A DNA stretch of 64,000 nucleotides from Sporosarcina pasteurii (GCF_041295575.1 NZ_CP160452.1:3100001-3164000), one strand, 5' to 3'; counted from the stretch's first letter, positions 9,549 through 22,892 are shown. The notes: generated from the sequence alone by a model not told the origin. Numbers and translations are program-made.

Positions 9549-10088
9549 TTATTTACCAGTTTTTCCTTCTTTACTACGTACGCGCTCGCCTTGGTAACGA
9601 ACCCCTTTGCCTTTGTATGGCTCTGGTGGACGAACTTGACGAATGTTAGATGCAAGTGCACCAACACGCTCTTTGTCGATACCGCGAATCGTAATTTTCG
9701 TGTTTTCAGGAACTTCAATTTCAATTCCTTCTTCCGGTGTGAACTCAACCGGATGTGAGTAACCTACGTTCAATACAAGTTTCTTACCTTGAAGTTGTGC
9801 ACGGTAACCTACCCCAACAAGTTGAAGTGAACGTTCAAACCCTTTTGAAACACCTGTTACCATATTGTCGAGAAGTGAACGAGTCGTTCCATGGATGGAG
9901 CGATGTTCTTTCGACTCAGAAGGACGGACCAATGTGATCTCGTTGCCTTCTTGTTCGATTTTGATTTCAGTACTTAACTGATTTGATAATTCGCCTTTAG
10001 GTCCTTTTACTGTGACAAAGTTACCTTCTTCAATTGTAACTGTTACATCAGCAGGTACCTCAATTGGCTTTTTTCCAATACGGGACAT
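9549..10088 (-). CDS. rplF: 50S ribosomal protein L6
   Basis: A 179-residue protein with two related domains, beginning [17 protein letters not shown] and ending with [20 protein letters not shown], the L6 signature that contacts 23S rRNA near the sarcin-ricin loop. The ATG at 10088 has GGAGGTG upstream and gives the standard start. The earlier in-frame codon at 10103 overlaps that site. Confidence 0.99.
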   Translation of the reverse strand: MSRIGKKPIEVPADVTVTIEEGNFVTVKGPKGELSNQLSTEIKIEQEGNEITLVRPSESKEHRSIHGTTRSLLDNMVTGVSKGFERSLQLVGVGYRAQLQGKKLVLNVGYSHPVEFTPEEGIEIEVPENTKITIRGIDKERVGALASNIRQVRPPEPYKGKGVRYQGERVRSKEGKTGK

Positions 10089-10117
10089 TAATTGCACCTC
10101 CATTCATTTGCTCAGTA

Positions 10118-10516
10118 TTACCAAACGTAAGCGACGATCTCTCCGCCTACTTGCTTCGCACGTGCTTCCTTATCTGTTAGGAGACCGTGTGATGTTGAAA
10201 CGAGGGCGATACCAAGACCATTTAAAACTTTAGGAACTTCGTTTGTTTGTGCATAAACACGAAGACCTGGTTTTGAAATACGTTTTAGACCTGTAATAAC
10301 ACGCTCGTTGTTTTGGCCATATTTCAAGAAAATACGGATGATTCCTTGCTTGTTGTCTTTGACGAACTCTACGTCACGGACAAAACCTTCACGTTTTAAG
10401 ATTTCAGCAATTTCTCTTTTCATGTTTGAAGCAGGTACTTCCAGCTTTTCGTGACGAACCATGTTCGCGTTACGAATGCGTGTAAGCATATCTGCTACCG
10501 GATCACTCATTGTCAT
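10118..10516 (-). CDS. rpsH: 30S ribosomal protein S8
   Basis: A 132-residue protein, the same length as the B. subtilis one, with [20 protein letters not shown] and the C-terminal signature [21 protein letters not shown]8 binds helix 21 of 16S rRNA, and in E. coli it also represses the spc operon. AAGGAGG lies 7 nt before the first ATG. It lies 30 bp after rpsN. Confidence 0.99.
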   Translation of the reverse strand: MTMSDPVADMLTRIRNANMVRHEKLEVPASNMKREIAEILKREGFVRDVEFVKDNKQGIIRIFLKYGQNNERVITGLKRISKPGLRVYAQTNEVPKVLNGLGIALVSTSHGLLTDKEARAKQVGGEIVAYVW

Positions 10517-10546
10517 TCTATTGACCTCCTTCCCATATTTTGGGGA

Positions 10547-11287
<741 letters not shown>

Positions 11288-11291
<4 letters not shown>

Positions 11292-11668
11292 TCCGAAGAA
11301 CCTCCTTTCTCAGCTTTGATTACTTTTTTGCTAACCTGGTCAATGATTTCGCCAGATTTTTTCGCAACACGATATTTTACGAGGCAGTTTTCACCGTCGA
11401 TTACTTTTTCTTCAAATGTGTATCCTACGCGTGTAGGTTCACCTGATTTCGGATCGATCAGCATGACGTTTGAAACGTGAATTGGAGCTTCAACACTCAC
11501 AATTCCGCCTTGAGGGTTTTCCTGGTTAGGCTTCGTATGTTTTTTGACGATGTTAACACCTTCAACAAGCACGCGATCTTTCCCCGGGAAACCTGCTAAG
11601 ATAACGCCATCTTTGCCTTTATCTTTACCCGAAATTACTCTTACTTTATCGCCTTTTTTAACATGCAT
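11288..11668 (-). CDS. rplX: 50S ribosomal protein L24
   Basis: A KOW-domain protein, [20 protein letters not shown], with [21 protein letters not shown] and [15 protein letters not shown]24 is an early assembly initiator that binds the 5' region of 23S rRNA. At 126 residues it is longer than the roughly 103 of B. subtilis. The extra residues are an insertion near [13 protein letters not shown] and a charged C-terminal tail ([12 protein letters not shown]). The stop overlaps the rplE TTG start. Confidence 0.97.
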
Positions 11669-11700
11669 TGTATCGCACCTCCTTGTTTGGAACTGTCAAA

Positions 11701-12069
11701 TTAAAGTACTTCTGGAGCAAGAGAAATGATTCTCATGAAATTGTTGTCACGTAGCTCACGTGCAACAGGTCCAAAAATACGTGTTCCTCTTGGGCTCTTA
11801 TCATCTCGGATGATTACGCATGCGTTCTCATCGAATGTAATATATGTTCCGTCATCACGACGAACTCCACTTTTCGTACGGACTATAACAGCCTTTACGA
11901 CTTCACCCTTCTTAACAACGCCACCTGGTGTTGCTTTTTTCACTGAACAAACAACAATGTCACCAATGTTTGCAGTTTTACGTCCAGTACCACCAAGAAC
12001 TTTGATTGTAAGAACTTCACGAGCGCCGGAGTTGTCAGCGACTTTCATACGGCTTTCTTGTTGGATCAT
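11701..12069 (-). CDS. rplN: 50S ribosomal protein L14
   Basis: A 122-residue protein of standard length, beginning [20 protein letters not shown] and ending [12 protein letters not shown]. It contains [20 protein letters not shown] and [14 protein letters not shown]14 contributes to the B5/B8 inter-subunit bridges and is where the RsfS silencing factor docks. It lies between rpsQ and rplX. Confidence 0.99.
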   Translation of the reverse strand: MIQQESRMKVADNSGAREVLTIKVLGGTGRKTANIGDIVVCSVKKATPGGVVKKGEVVKAVIVRTKSGVRRDDGTYITFDENACVIIRDDKSPRGTRIFGPVARELRDNNFMRIISLAPEVL

Positions 12070-12108
12070 TTAGGCTACCTCCTCTCGGATTATGCTATCC
12101 GAACTTTA

Positions 12109-12372
12109 TTAAATAACGATTGCTTTTTCCACAATTTCAACGAGGCGGAAGCGTTTTGACTTAGAAAGTGGACGAGTTTCCATAATTCGAACTGTATCGC
12201 CCATTTTTGCTTCGTTCAATTCATCGTGGACTTGGAATTTCTTAGAATGCTTTACACGCTTTCCGTATAAAGTATGCTTTTTATACGTTTCGATCATAAC
12301 AGTGATTGTTTTATCATTTTTGTCTGATACAACACGTCCTGTATAAACCTTACGTTGGTTACGCTCAGTCAT
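12109..12372 (-). CDS. rpsQ: 30S ribosomal protein S17
   Basis: An 87-residue OB-fold protein, [20 protein letters not shown], with [12 protein letters not shown] and [19 protein letters not shown]. It is a primary 16S rRNA binder. The ATG at 12372 is preceded by AAGGAGG; the longer frame starting at 12390 reads through that site. Confidence 0.98.
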   Translation of the reverse strand: MTERNQRKVYTGRVVSDKNDKTITVMIETYKKHTLYGKRVKHSKKFQVHDELNEAKMGDTVRIMETRPLSKSKRFRLVEIVEKAIVI

Positions 12373-12389
12373 GAATTGTACCTCCTTCA

Positions 12390-12590
12390 TCAGTTATTGG
12401 CACTGATTTCTCTTTGACGTATTACGGTTTTCATGCGCGCAATCGATTTACGAACTTGACCGATGCGTGCTGTGTTTTCTAATTGACCTGTCGCCAATTG
12501 GAAGCGAAGGTTGAAAAGCTCTTCTTTCAGTGACTTTACTTCTTGCTCGATTTCTGCAGTTGTGAGTTCACGGATTTCTTTAGCTTTCAT
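12390..12590 (-). CDS. rpmC: 50S ribosomal protein L29
   Basis: A 66-residue helical protein, [20 protein letters not shown], with [19 protein letters not shown] and [16 protein letters not shown]. It sits at the exit tunnel near L23. The ATG at 12590 follows a GGTGGTGA ribosome site and overlaps the end of rplP by 11 bp; the upstream in-frame start is not conserved. Confidence 0.97.
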   Translation of the reverse strand: MKAKEIRELTTAEIEQEVKSLKEELFNLRFQLATGQLENTARIGQVRKSIARMKTVIRQREISANN

Positions 12591-13014
12591 TAGATTCACC
12601 ACCAATTTCTTCACGTTTTACAAACTTGCTCTTAACAGGAAGCTTGTGAGATGCAAGACGAAGTGCTTCACGAGCAACCTCTTCATCAACACCTGCGATT
12701 TCAAACATTACACGACCAGGTTTAACAACCGCTACCCAGCCTTCTACAGCACCTTTACCGGCACCCATACGAACCTCAAGAGGCTTTTTCGTATAAGGTT
12801 TGTGTGGGAAAATATTGATCCACACTTTACCGCCACGTTTCATATAACGTGTCATTGCGATACGTGCTGCTTCAATTTGGCGGCTTGTAATCCAACCAGC
12901 TTCAGTAGCTTGGAGACCGTACTCACCAAATCCAACTGTCGCGCCACCTTTTGTTTTACCACGTAAATTTCCACGGAATACGTTACGATATTTCACGCGT
13001 TTAGGCATTAACAT
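12580..13014 (-). CDS. rplP: 50S ribosomal protein L16
   Basis: A 144-residue protein, the same length as in B. subtilis, beginning [20 protein letters not shown]. It carries [20 protein letters not shown] and [19 protein letters not shown]16 lines the 50S A site and is a late assembly protein. It follows rpsC by one base and overlaps rpmC. Confidence 0.99.
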   Translation of the reverse strand: MLMPKRVKYRNVFRGNLRGKTKGGATVGFGEYGLQATEAGWITSRQIEAARIAMTRYMKRGGKVWINIFPHKPYTKKPLEVRMGAGKGAVEGWVAVVKPGRVMFEIAGVDEEVAREALRLASHKLPVKSKFVKREEIGGESNES

Positions 13015-13015
13015 A

Positions 13016-13672
13016 TCAGTTGCCTCCTTCCTTTGTGTCCTTTAATGTCGGAAGGACTTCTCCTTTATAGATCCATACTTTAACGCCAAGTTTACCGAAT
13101 GTTGTATCGGCTTCAGCATGTGCATAATCAATGTCAGCACGTAAAGTATGAAGAGGAACAGATCCTTCATTGTACCCTTCTGCACGAGCGATGTCTGCAC
13201 CGCCAAGACGTCCAGAAACTTGTGTTTTAATTCCTTTTGCTCCAGCACGCATCGTACGTTGGATTGCTTGCTTTTGAACACGACGGAATGAAACACGGCC
13301 TTCTAATTGACGTGCAATGTTTTCAGCGACTAATTTCGCATCAAGGTCAGCACGTTTAACTTCAACAATATTAATGTGTACACGTTTGCCTGTAATTGCA
13401 TTTAGCTTTTTACGGAGAGCCTCTACTTCAGACCCACCTTTACCAATGACCATTCCAGGTTTCGCAGTGTGAATTGAAATGTTTACACGCTTTGCAGCAC
13501 GTTCGATTTCAACTTTCGATACAGATGCATCGATTAACTGCTTATCAATAAATTCACGAATTTTCAAGTCTTCGTGCAATAGTGTTGCATAATCTTTTTC
13601 TGCATACCATTTCGATTCCCAGTCACGGATGATACCTACCCGTAAACCATTAGGATTTATTTTTTGACCCAC
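13016..13672 (-). CDS. rpsC: 30S ribosomal protein S3
   Basis: A 218-residue protein with [20 protein letters not shown], a KH type 2 domain bearing [20 protein letters not shown], and the C-terminal domain with [21 protein letters not shown]3 lines the mRNA entry tunnel and takes part in mRNA unwinding. The start codon is GTG, with GGAGGG about 8 nt upstream. It lies 3 bp after rplV. Confidence 0.99.
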   Translation of the reverse strand: MGQKINPNGLRVGIIRDWESKWYAEKDYATLLHEDLKIREFIDKQLIDASVSKVEIERAAKRVNISIHTAKPGMVIGKGGSEVEALRKKLNAITGKRVHINIVEVKRADLDAKLVAENIARQLEGRVSFRRVQKQAIQRTMRAGAKGIKTQVSGRLGGADIARAEGYNEGSVPLHTLRADIDYAHAEADTTFGKLGVKVWIYKGEVLPTLKDTKEGGN

Positions 13673-13675
13673 GAA

Positions 13676-14020
13676 TTATCCCTCCTTCTTTTCTGCTACC
13701 ACGACAGTGATGTGACTTGTACGCTTGTTGATCGCACTTGCACGCCCCTGTGCGCGTGGGCGGAAACGTTTCATAGTCGGACCTTCGTTAACATATACTT
13801 CGCTAACAACTAAGTTCTCGACGTCCATTTCATAGTTATGCTCAGCGTTTGCGATTGCTGATTGTAAAACTTTTTCTACAACCGGAGATGCCGCTTTTTG
13901 CGTCAGGCGTAGAATTGCCACAGCTTCACCGATTTTCTTCCCTCGGATAAGATCAACGACTAAACGGACTTTGCGAGGAGCAATACGGACTGTGCTGGCA
14001 GTAGCTTTTGCTTGTTGCAT
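13676..14020 (-). CDS. rplV: 50S ribosomal protein L22
   Basis: A 114-residue protein beginning [20 protein letters not shown]. Its extended hairpin, [17 protein letters not shown], reaches the tunnel constriction where macrolides bind. No insertion or deletion of the resistance type is visible in that loop. It lies between rpsS and rpsC, with AGGAGG upstream. Confidence 0.99.
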   Translation of the reverse strand: MQQAKATASTVRIAPRKVRLVVDLIRGKKIGEAVAILRLTQKAASPVVEKVLQSAIANAEHNYEMDVENLVVSEVYVNEGPTMKRFRPRAQGRASAINKRTSHITVVVAEKKEG

Positions 14021-14039
14021 CAGAATAACCTCCTCTCAA

Positions 14040-14318
14040 TTAGCGACCTGTCTTCTTGTCGTCGCCACCGTGATTTCTAAATGTACGTGTAGGTGCGAAT
14101 TCACCTAATTTATGACCAACCATATCTTCTGTGATGTAAACAGGTACATGTTTACGACCATCATAAACTGCAATCGTTTGACCGATGAATGATGGGAAGA
14201 TTGTGGAACGTCTTGACCAAGTTTTAATAACTTGCTTTCTCTCTGATCCTTTTTGTGCATCTACTTTTTTCATTAGATGATCATCTGCAAAAGGTCCTTT
14301 TTTCAAGCTGCGGCCCAT
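14040..14318 (-). CDS. rpsS: 30S ribosomal protein S19
   Basis: A 92-residue protein, [20 protein letters not shown], with [20 protein letters not shown] and [20 protein letters not shown]. It pairs with S13 in the 30S head. Length and position between rplB and rplV are standard. Confidence 0.99.
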   Translation of the reverse strand: MGRSLKKGPFADDHLMKKVDAQKGSERKQVIKTWSRRSTIFPSFIGQTIAVYDGRKHVPVYITEDMVGHKLGEFAPTRTFRNHGGDDKKTGR

Positions 14319-14378
14319 GTTAGAACCTCCCTCCCTGTTTGTACTACGGTCCAGTCATTGAACCGCAGTGCGTATAAT

Positions 14379-15209
14379 TTACTTCTTACGACGACGAACG
14401 ATGTACTTATCGGATTTATTGGATTTCTTACGCGTTTTGTAACCAAGTGTTGGTTTGCCCCATGGTGAAAGTGGTGAAGGCATCCCGATACCAGTACGTC
14501 CTTCTCCCCCACCGTGTGGGTGATCGTTCGGGTTCATTACAGAACCACGGACTGCTGGACGCTTACCTAACCAGCGTGAACGGCCTGCTTTACCAATATT
14601 AATAAGTTCGTGTTGTTCGTTACCAACTTGACCGATTGTTGCACGGCAAGTAGCTAAAATCATACGTACTTCACCAGATTGGAGACGTACAAGAACATAC
14701 TTTCCTTCACGTCCAAGAACTTGTGCTGATGTACCAGCTGAACGAACGAGTTGACCACCTTTTCCTGGCTTCAATTCGATGTTATGAATTGTTGAACCCA
14801 TTGGAACATTTTCAAGTGGTAATGCGTTTCCTAATCTTGCATCTGCGTTTGGACCTGACATAAGTGTCATTCCAACTTCTAGACCTTTCGGAGCCAGAAT
14901 GTATCTTTTCTCTCCATCTGCATAGTTAATTAATGCGATGTTTGCTGAACGGTTTGGATCGTATTCGATCGTAGCAACGCGTCCTGGAATGTCATCTTTT
15001 CGACGTTGGAAATCGATGACACGGTATTGGCGTTTGTGTCCGCCCGCTTGATGACGAACTGTAGTTCTACCTGTATTGTTACGTCCGCCTTTACGAGTAA
15101 TTGGCTTCAATAGTGATTTTTCTGGCTTATCTGTTGTAATCGCAGAGAAATCTGATGAAGTCATATTACGACGTCCGTTAGAAGTAGGCTTGTATTTTTT
15201 AATCGCCAT
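14379..15209 (-). CDS. rplB: 50S ribosomal protein L2
   Basis: A 276-residue protein beginning [20 protein letters not shown]. It has the RNA-binding domain with [20 protein letters not shown] and the peptidyl-transferase-proximal segment [15 protein letters not shown], including the conserved His. The ATG at 15209 has AAGGAGGG upstream; the in-frame codon at 15236 is not conserved. It follows rplW. Confidence 0.99.
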   Translation of the reverse strand: MAIKKYKPTSNGRRNMTSSDFSAITTDKPEKSLLKPITRKGGRNNTGRTTVRHQAGGHKRQYRVIDFQRRKDDIPGRVATIEYDPNRSANIALINYADGEKRYILAPKGLEVGMTLMSGPNADARLGNALPLENVPMGSTIHNIELKPGKGGQLVRSAGTSAQVLGREGKYVLVRLQSGEVRMILATCRATIGQVGNEQHELINIGKAGRSRWLGKRPAVRGSVMNPNDHPHGGGEGRTGIGMPSPLSPWGKPTLGYKTRKKSNKSDKYIVRRRKK

Positions 15210-15255
15210 TTTTTGTCCCTCCTTATAATATTTCATGTAACTTAGTCGTTACGTT

Positions 15256-15540
15256 TTAGATTTCGAAAAGTTCGATATCGTTTGAATCAGCAGTTAATGT
15301 AACAACCGCTTTACGGCGTTTGTTTGTGTAACCTGCATGTCTTCCCATACGCTTGAACTTTCCTTTGTAGTTCATGACGTTAACTTTTTCTACTGTAACA
15401 TTGAAGACTTCTTCGACAGCGTCTTTGATTTGAGTCTTGTTTGCGCGCGTGTCAACTTCGAATGTGTATTTGTTTAAGTCCATTTGCTCAGAAGAACGCT
15501 CGGTTATGACCGGACGTTTCAAAATTTCACGTGCTTCCAT
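15256..15540 (-). CDS. rplW: 50S ribosomal protein L23
   Basis: A 94-residue protein, [20 protein letters not shown], with [20 protein letters not shown] and the tunnel-lining loop [15 protein letters not shown]. It provides the docking site for trigger factor and SRP at the tunnel exit. The ATG overlaps the rplD stop by one base (TAATG). Confidence 0.99.
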   Translation of the reverse strand: MEAREILKRPVITERSSEQMDLNKYTFEVDTRANKTQIKDAVEEVFNVTVEKVNVMNYKGKFKRMGRHAGYTNKRRKAVVTLTADSNDIELFEI

Positions 15541-16163
15541 TAACCAAGCACCTCCTCTACTTTTTCTACAGCTGCTTTTGTCATCACAAGTTTTTCGTGT
15601 CCAACGAGGTCTAACACGTTGATACCTTCAGCAGTGATAACAGTTACCCCTGGGATGTTACGAGCAGATAATGCTACTGTTTCATCTAGGTTAGCAGTAA
15701 CAAATAATGCTTTCTTTTCAATCGAAAGATCTGTTAATACTTGAACAAACTCTTTTGTTTTTGGTGCATCAAATTTTAGTTCATCAAGAACGATTAAGTT
15801 CTCTTCACGTACTTTTGATGATAGTCCTGATAAGAGCGCTAGTCTACGAACTTTTCTAGGTAGTTTGTATGCATAGCTTCTTGGTGTAGGACCGAATACA
15901 ACACCGCCTCCGCGCCATTGTGGTGAACGGATCGAACCTTGACGAGCACGACCTGTACCTTTTTGACGCCATGGCTTGCGCCCACCGCCCGAAACTTCTG
16001 AACGGTTTTTCACTTTGTGGTTACCTTGACGTAATGATGCACGTTGTTGGACCACTGCTTCAAACAATACTGCTTCATTTGGCTCGATGCCGAAGATTGC
16101 TTCGTTTAGTTCGATGTCGCCAACTGAAGAACCTGTTTGACTTAGTACCGATACTTTAGACAT
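15540..16163 (-). CDS. rplD: 50S ribosomal protein L4
   Basis: A 207-residue protein. The long tunnel loop contains [20 protein letters not shown] and [20 protein letters not shown], the region where macrolide-resistance changes occur, and it looks wild type. The C-terminal globular domain follows. In E. coli L4 represses the S10 operon; whether it does so here is unknown. It lies between rplC and rplW. Confidence 0.99.
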   Translation of the reverse strand: MSKVSVLSQTGSSVGDIELNEAIFGIEPNEAVLFEAVVQQRASLRQGNHKVKNRSEVSGGGRKPWRQKGTGRARQGSIRSPQWRGGGVVFGPTPRSYAYKLPRKVRRLALLSGLSSKVREENLIVLDELKFDAPKTKEFVQVLTDLSIEKKALFVTANLDETVALSARNIPGVTVITAEGINVLDLVGHEKLVMTKAAVEKVEEVLG

Positions 16164-16185
16164 TCTAACTTCCTCCTTCCTTTAA

Positions 16186-16818
16186 TTACTTGTTCCCTTT
16201 GATTGCGCTGTTCACTTGTACAAGTGATTTACGTGCGCCTGGAACATTACCTTTAACTAGTAATAAATTACGCTCTGCGTCAACTTTTACAATTTCAAGG
16301 TTTTGGATTGTTACTGTTTTTGTACCCATGCGTCCTGGAAGTTTCTTTCCTTTAAATACACGCTGAGCATCAACAGAACCGATTGAACCTGGTGCGCGGT
16401 GGAAACGTGAACCATGGCTCATAAAACCAATTTTAAATCCGTAGCGTTTAACAACACCTTGGAATCCTTTACCTTTTGTAACTCCTGTAACGTCGATTAC
16501 ATCGCCTTCTGCAAATGTATCAACTTTGACTTCCTGACCAACCTCGTGTGCGTTAACGTCCATTCCACGGAATTCGCGGATGAAGCGCTTAGGTGCAGTT
16601 TCAGCTTTTGCAACATGTCCTTTTTCTGGCTTGTTTGCAAGCTTATCACGTTTGTCATCAAATCCTAATTGTACAGAATTGTAACCGTCCGTTTCAACCG
16701 TCTTCTTTTGTAAAACGATATTTGGAGTAGCTTCAATTACTGTTACTGGGATAAGATCGCCGTTTTCAGCAAAAATTTGCGTCATACCGACTTTTCTTCC
16801 TAAGATTCCTTTGGTCAT
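16186..16818 (-). CDS. rplC: 50S ribosomal protein L3
   Basis: A 210-residue protein beginning [20 protein letters not shown]. The extension near the peptidyl transferase centre contains [15 protein letters not shown] and [19 protein letters not shown]3 is one of the two assembly initiators. The gene follows rpsJ with a GGAGGTG ribosome site. Confidence 0.99.
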   Translation of the reverse strand: MTKGILGRKVGMTQIFAENGDLIPVTVIEATPNIVLQKKTVETDGYNSVQLGFDDKRDKLANKPEKGHVAKAETAPKRFIREFRGMDVNAHEVGQEVKVDTFAEGDVIDVTGVTKGKGFQGVVKRYGFKIGFMSHGSRFHRAPGSIGSVDAQRVFKGKKLPGRMGTKTVTIQNLEIVKVDAERNLLLVKGNVPGARKSLVQVNSAIKGNK

Positions 16819-16857
16819 TCGTCACACCTCCTGTAATATTCATAAATTTTCTATAGA

Positions 16858-17290
<433 letters not shown>

Positions 17291-17294
17291 CAAC

Positions 17295-17323
17295 ATTATA
17301 CACAAGGAAAAAGAATTCCGCAA
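17295..17323 (-). promoter_or_regulatory. SigA-type promoter, proximal, S10 operon
   Basis: On the minus strand TTGCGG (plus 17318-17323), 17 nt, TATAAT (plus 17295-17300). The -10 is perfect and the spacing is ideal. It would start the transcript of rpsJ and the following ribosomal genes. Confidence 0.7.
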
Positions 17324-17357
17324 GTCTTTTGGCGAAATTCCTTTCAATGCTTTATAT

Positions 17358-17386
17358 ATTATAATAGGATTGCCTTCGATATGCAA
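17358..17386 (-). promoter_or_regulatory. SigA-type promoter, distal, S10 operon
   Basis: On the minus strand TTGCAT (plus 17381-17386), 17 nt, TATAAT (plus 17358-17363). Together with the proximal site it makes tandem promoters about 63 bp apart, an arrangement common for ribosomal genes. Confidence 0.7.
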
Positions 17387-17420
17387 TACCTAAGCGAGTA
17401 GTCTAAACATTACTATTATT

Positions 17421-18740
17421 TTAACCGAAAAACAAGATGGTCAACCACCCGAAAATGAGCAGCGGAATATTGAAGTGAAGAAAGGTAGGTACACATGTAT
17501 CCCATATATGATTATGTTGACCATCTACGTTCAATCCTGCCGTTGGGCCAAGCGTGGAGTCTGATGCTGGTGAACCTGCATCTCCCAGTGCACCTGACGT
17601 ACCAATCAAAGCGATTGTTGCCATTGGTCCAAAACCAAATGCAACACTAAGTGGAACGAATATCGATGCGATGATAGGAATTGTTGCAAATGAAGAACCT
17701 ATTCCCATCGTAACAACAAGCCCTACTAATAACATTAAAAATGCAGCTAACGCTCTATTATCACCAAGTATCTGACTTGTATTTTCAACTAGCGAAAGGA
17801 TATGTCCTGTTTCTTGAAGAACAGCTGCAAATCCATTCGCTGCAATCATCACAAATCCGATAAACGCCATCATCTGCATGCCTTCATTTACTAAACCATC
17901 TGCTTCTTGTCTTTTTAAAGTCCCTGTAATATATAAGATAACAATCCCTGTAACTGCACCGGCTATCATAGATTGAGTTGGGATTTGAATTGCTAGCGTC
18001 CCAATCAACGCAACAACAGTGAAGATAATATTACGTTTTTTGATCTCGAAGTCCTGTAAATCAATACCCATCGACTCGTCTTTATAATCCCGTGGCTTGC
18101 GATACGAAATAAATATCGCAAAAAGTAATCCTACTAAAAGTCCTGCGACTGGTAGTGCCATCGCCTTCGGAATATCTGCCATATCAATCGGCATGCCTGC
18201 AGCTGCCATTTGCGTTGCAATAATTTCCTGAAAGATAAAACCGAATCCGTACGGCAATATGATATATGGCGTCGTAAGTCCGAACGCCAACACACAAGCA
18301 ATAAGTCTTCTATCAATTCTCAACATGTTTAAGACTTGTAAAATTGGTGGTACCAATAACGGAATAAATGCAATGTGTATTGGGATTAAGTTCTGCGAGA
18401 ACACAGCCATTAATAATAACACGAGGATCACAAGCACTTTCACTAATGATTTACGACCTCCATTGCTATCTTTATTCATAATCCGTAACATTGCATTAAC
18501 GATTAACTGAGGAATGCCTGTTTTTGAAATAGCCACTGCAAAAGCACCTAATAGCCCATAACTAAGCGCAATTGTTGCCCCCGCTCCTAGTCCGCCACTA
18601 AATGATGTAATCGTCTCTTCAACAGTAAGGCCACCAGCTAGTCCACCGGTTATTGCACCTATGACAAGTGCCAATACGACATTCACTCTCATTAAACTTA
18701 AAATCAACATAACTAGCACCGCTAATATAACTGCATTCAT
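17421..18740 (-). CDS. yuiF: YuiF-type Na+/H+ antiporter-family transporter
   Basis: A 439-residue membrane protein with roughly 10-12 hydrophobic segments, starting MNAVILAVLVMLILSLMRVN. The C-terminal part carries TMGIGSSFATIP and GDAGSPASDSTLGPTAG, then DGQHNHIWDTCVPTF. This pattern closely resembles B. subtilis YuiF, a protein of the NhaC/Na+-H+ antiporter superfamily also considered an amino-acid permease. The substrate cannot be read from the sequence. It has its own promoter and sits between tuf and rpsJ, a place B. subtilis uses for a different gene. A GGGAGGGG ribosome site precedes the ATG. Confidence 0.85.
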   Translation of the reverse strand: MNAVILAVLVMLILSLMRVNVVLALVIGAITGGLAGGLTVEETITSFSGGLGAGATIALSYGLLGAFAVAISKTGIPQLIVNAMLRIMNKDSNGGRKSLVKVLVILVLLLMAVFSQNLIPIHIAFIPLLVPPILQVLNMLRIDRRLIACVLAFGLTTPYIILPYGFGFIFQEIIATQMAAAGMPIDMADIPKAMALPVAGLLVGLLFAIFISYRKPRDYKDESMGIDLQDFEIKKRNIIFTVVALIGTLAIQIPTQSMIAGAVTGIVILYITGTLKRQEADGLVNEGMQMMAFIGFVMIAANGFAAVLQETGHILSLVENTSQILGDNRALAAFLMLLVGLVVTMGIGSSFATIPIIASIFVPLSVAFGFGPMATIALIGTSGALGDAGSPASDSTLGPTAGLNVDGQHNHIWDTCVPTFLHFNIPLLIFGWLTILFFG

Positions 18741-18796
18741 CTATATTTTCCCCTCCCAATAAACTTCATCATGCTAAAGTGTTAAAGTGTATTATT

Positions 18797-18825
18797 AATT
18801 TATCAAAGGATAGGAAATCTGTCAA
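18797..18825 (-). promoter_or_regulatory. SigA-type promoter of the YuiF-type gene
   Basis: On the minus strand TTGACA (plus 18820-18825), 17 nt, TAAATT (plus 18797-18802), about 57 bp before the start codon. It separates this gene from tuf transcription. Confidence 0.65.
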
Positions 18826-18943
18826 TAAGTATTACAAGTTTCCTTGAATATTTTTACACTAATCTAGTCAGATGTAATGAGGAAGTATTGTATTTTGGGT
18901 TGATTTTGAGGAATTATACAGTCGTCAAGTCAACATATTTGCG

Positions 18944-18978
18944 CATTAAAAAAACTCCCACCGGCGCCGGCGGGAGTT
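18944..18978 (-). terminator. Terminator after tuf
   Basis: On the minus strand ACTCCCGCCGG and CCGGTGGGAGT form a GC-rich stem with a very short loop, followed by seven T. It ends the str-operon transcript. Confidence 0.93.
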
Positions 18979-18990
18979 TTATATTTAAAA

Positions 18991-20178
<1,188 letters not shown>

Positions 20179-20221
20179 TATGGAAAGCCTCCTTAAGTAT
20201 ATGAAAGTTTTTTATTTTTAT

Positions 20222-20249
20222 AGGTACTGGAGATTAATCCCCAGTCACC
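20222..20249 (-). repeat. Hairpin in the fusA-tuf gap
   Basis: On the minus strand AGGT-G-ACTGG and CCAGT-ACCT pair around GGATTAATCT, giving about 9 bp plus an AT palindrome. There is no clean T-run directly after it, so it looks like a processing or stability hairpin rather than a strong terminator. Confidence 0.5.
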
Positions 20250-20294
20250 TATACTCTATAGCTTATTTATACTGAAAACAAGAGTGAATTACAA

Positions 20295-22373
20295 TTATTC
20301 AGCAGTATTCTTTTTAATAACTTCTTCAGCGATCGATTTTGGAACTTCTTCATAGTGGTCAAATACCATTGAGAAGACTCCGCGACCTTGTGTGTTAGAA
20401 CGCAATGAAGTTGCGTATCCAAACATTTCAGCAAGTGGAACCATCGCATTAACTAATTGTGAGTTACCACGTGCTTCCATTCCTTCAACGCGACCACGAC
20501 GAGCAGTAACGTCACCCATAATATCACCTAAGTATTCCTCAGGGATTTGGATTTCAACTTTCATCATTGGCTCGAGAAGTGCCGGGTTAACTTTTGAAGC
20601 AGCGTTTTTCAGTGCCATAGAACCAGCAATCTTAAACGCCATTTCGTTAGAGTCAACATCATGGTATGAACCGTCATATAGACGTGCTTTAATATCGATT
20701 AGTGGATATCCTGCAATTACACCGTTATCCAGCGCATCACGGATACCTTCTTCAACAGAACCGATATATTCACGTGGAACTGTTCCACCAACGATGTTAT
20801 CGATGAATTCGAAACCTGCTCCTTCTTCGTTTGGAGAGAATTCAACCCATACATGACCGTATTGTCCACGACCACCAGATTGACGAACGAACTTACCTTC
20901 AACTTCCGCTGCTTGACGGAATGTTTCACGGTAAGATACTTGTGGTGCTCCAACGTTAGCTTCAACGCCAAATTCACGACGTAGACGGTCAACTAGAACG
21001 TCTAAGTGTAATTCACCCATACCAGCAATAATTACTTCGCCAGTTTCTTCATCTGTATGTGCTCTGAACGTCGGGTCTTCCTCTTGAAGTTTCGCAAGAG
21101 CTTCACCCATTTTACTTTGGTCAGCTTTTGTTTTTGGTTCGATTGCAACGGAAATAACCGGCTCAGGGAATTCCATTGACTCTAAGATAACAGGTGCTTT
21201 TTCATCACATAATGTGTCACCAGTACCTGTGTCTCTTAAACCAACCGCAGCAGCAATGTCACCGGAGTGAACTTCTGCGATTTCTTCACGAGAGTCAGCA
21301 TGCATTTGTAGGATACGTCCTACACGCTCACGCTTATCTTTCGTCGTGTTACGTACGTAAGATCCTGACTTTAGTGTACCAGAGTACACACGGAAGAATG
21401 TTAGTTTACCAACATAAGGATCCGTCATAACTTTAAACGCAAGTGCCGAGAATGGACCATTGTCATCAGCAGGACGAGTTTCCTCTTCGTTGTTTTCAGG
21501 ATTAAATCCAGCAATCGCTTGGATATCAGTTGGAGCTGGTAAGTAGTCGATTACTGCATCTAGAACTAGTTGAACACCTTTGTTTTTGAAAGCTGTTCCA
21601 CAAACAACAGGGTAAAATTCAACATCTAGTGTTGCTTTACGGATTGCTGCTTTGATTTCTTCTACAGTTAGCTCTTCGCCACCTAAGTATTTTTCCATAA
21701 GGTCTTCATCGAATTCAACAATTGCTTCAATTAGACTCTCACGGTACTCTTCAGCTTCAGCAAGATGTTCTTCAGGAATGTCTCTTACTTCAACATCTTT
21801 CCCGAAGTCATCACCATAGAAAGTAGCTTTCATTTCAATTAGGTCAATGATTGCATGGAACTGATCTTCCGCACCAATTGGTAATTGGATTGGATGTGCG
21901 TTTGCACCTAGACGTTCGCGTACTGTTCCCACTGCATAGTGGAAGTCCGCACCTGTCTTGTCCATTTTGTTAACAAATACTAAACGTGGAACAGAATAGT
22001 TTGTCGCTTGACGCCATACTGTTTCAGTTTGTGGCTCAACACCTGATTGAGCATCAAGAACTGTTACCGCACCATCGAGTACACGTAGGGAACGTTCAAC
22101 TTCAACTGTGAAGTCCACGTGACCTGGCGTGTCAATGATGTTAACACGGTGACCTTTCCACTGAGCTGTTGTCGCTGCAGAAGTGATTGTAATTCCACGC
22201 TCCTGCTCTTGCTCCATCCAGTCCATTTGAGATGCACCTTCATGTGTTTCACCAAGCTTATGAATACGACCTGTGTAATAAAGGATACGCTCAGTCGTTG
22301 TCGTTTTACCGGCATCGATGTGAGCCATGATTCCAATGTTACGAGTATTCTCTAAGGAGAACTCTCTAGCCAT
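20295..22373 (-). CDS. fusA: Elongation factor G
   Basis: A 692-residue five-domain translocase GTPase, the same length as in B. subtilis. G1 is [15 protein letters not shown], with [30 protein letters not shown] and [10 protein letters not shown]. Domain IV contains [15 protein letters not shown]. It drives tRNA-mRNA translocation and, with RRF, ribosome recycling. It sits between rpsG and tuf. The acidic-to-neutral domain V ends [11 protein letters not shown]. Confidence 0.99.
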   Translation of the reverse strand: MAREFSLENTRNIGIMAHIDAGKTTTTERILYYTGRIHKLGETHEGASQMDWMEQEQERGITITSAATTAQWKGHRVNIIDTPGHVDFTVEVERSLRVLDGAVTVLDAQSGVEPQTETVWRQATNYSVPRLVFVNKMDKTGADFHYAVGTVRERLGANAHPIQLPIGAEDQFHAIIDLIEMKATFYGDDFGKDVEVRDIPEEHLAEAEEYRESLIEAIVEFDEDLMEKYLGGEELTVEEIKAAIRKATLDVEFYPVVCGTAFKNKGVQLVLDAVIDYLPAPTDIQAIAGFNPENNEEETRPADDNGPFSALAFKVMTDPYVGKLTFFRVYSGTLKSGSYVRNTTKDKRERVGRILQMHADSREEIAEVHSGDIAAAVGLRDTGTGDTLCDEKAPVILESMEFPEPVISVAIEPKTKADQSKMGEALAKLQEEDPTFRAHTDEETGEVIIAGMGELHLDVLVDRLRREFGVEANVGAPQVSYRETFRQAAEVEGKFVRQSGGRGQYGHVWVEFSPNEEGAGFEFIDNIVGGTVPREYIGSVEEGIRDALDNGVIAGYPLIDIKARLYDGSYHDVDSNEMAFKIAGSMALKNAASKVNPALLEPMMKVEIQIPEEYLGDIMGDVTARRGRVEGMEARGNSQLVNAMVPLAEMFGYATSLRSNTQGRGVFSMVFDHYEEVPKSIAEEVIKKNTAE

Positions 22374-22421
22374 GTTGTCAATCTCCTTCCATCTCGGTTA
22401 AGAGTTATATATAACTTCAAC

Positions 22422-22892
22422 TTACCAACGGTAGTGAGCGAAAGCTTTGTTCGCTTCTGCCATTTTGTGTAGTTCTTCACGTCTTCTAACGGAAGCACCA
22501 GTGTTGTTTGAAGCATCTAAAATTTCGTTAGCTAGACGCTCTTCCATTGTTTTCTCACCGCGTTGACGAGAATAGTTTACGAAGAAACGTAAGCCTAGTG
22601 TTGTACGACGCTCAGGACGTACTTCTACTGGAACTTGGTAGTTCGCTCCACCAACACGGCGTGCGCGCACTTCAAGAACCGGCATTACATTTTCAAGTGC
22701 TGCTTCAAATACTTCTAATGGATCTTTTCCAGAACGTTCTTTTACAAGTTCAAACGCACCGTATAGAATTTTTTGAGAAGTACCTTTCTTACCATCTACC
22801 ATCATTGAGTTTATAAGACGTGAAACAAGTTTCGAGTTATAAATCGGATCTGGTAGTACATCACGTTTAGCTACAGGACCTTTACGAGGCAT
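22422..22892 (-). CDS. rpsG: 30S ribosomal protein S7
   Basis: A 156-residue protein, [20 protein letters not shown], with the signature [16 protein letters not shown] and [19 protein letters not shown]7 nucleates 30S head assembly; in E. coli it represses the str operon. It lies about 100 bp after rpsL and before fusA. Confidence 0.99.
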   Translation of the reverse strand: MPRKGPVAKRDVLPDPIYNSKLVSRLINSMMVDGKKGTSQKILYGAFELVKERSGKDPLEVFEAALENVMPVLEVRARRVGGANYQVPVEVRPERRTTLGLRFFVNYSRQRGEKTMEERLANEILDASNNTGASVRRREELHKMAEANKAFAHYRW

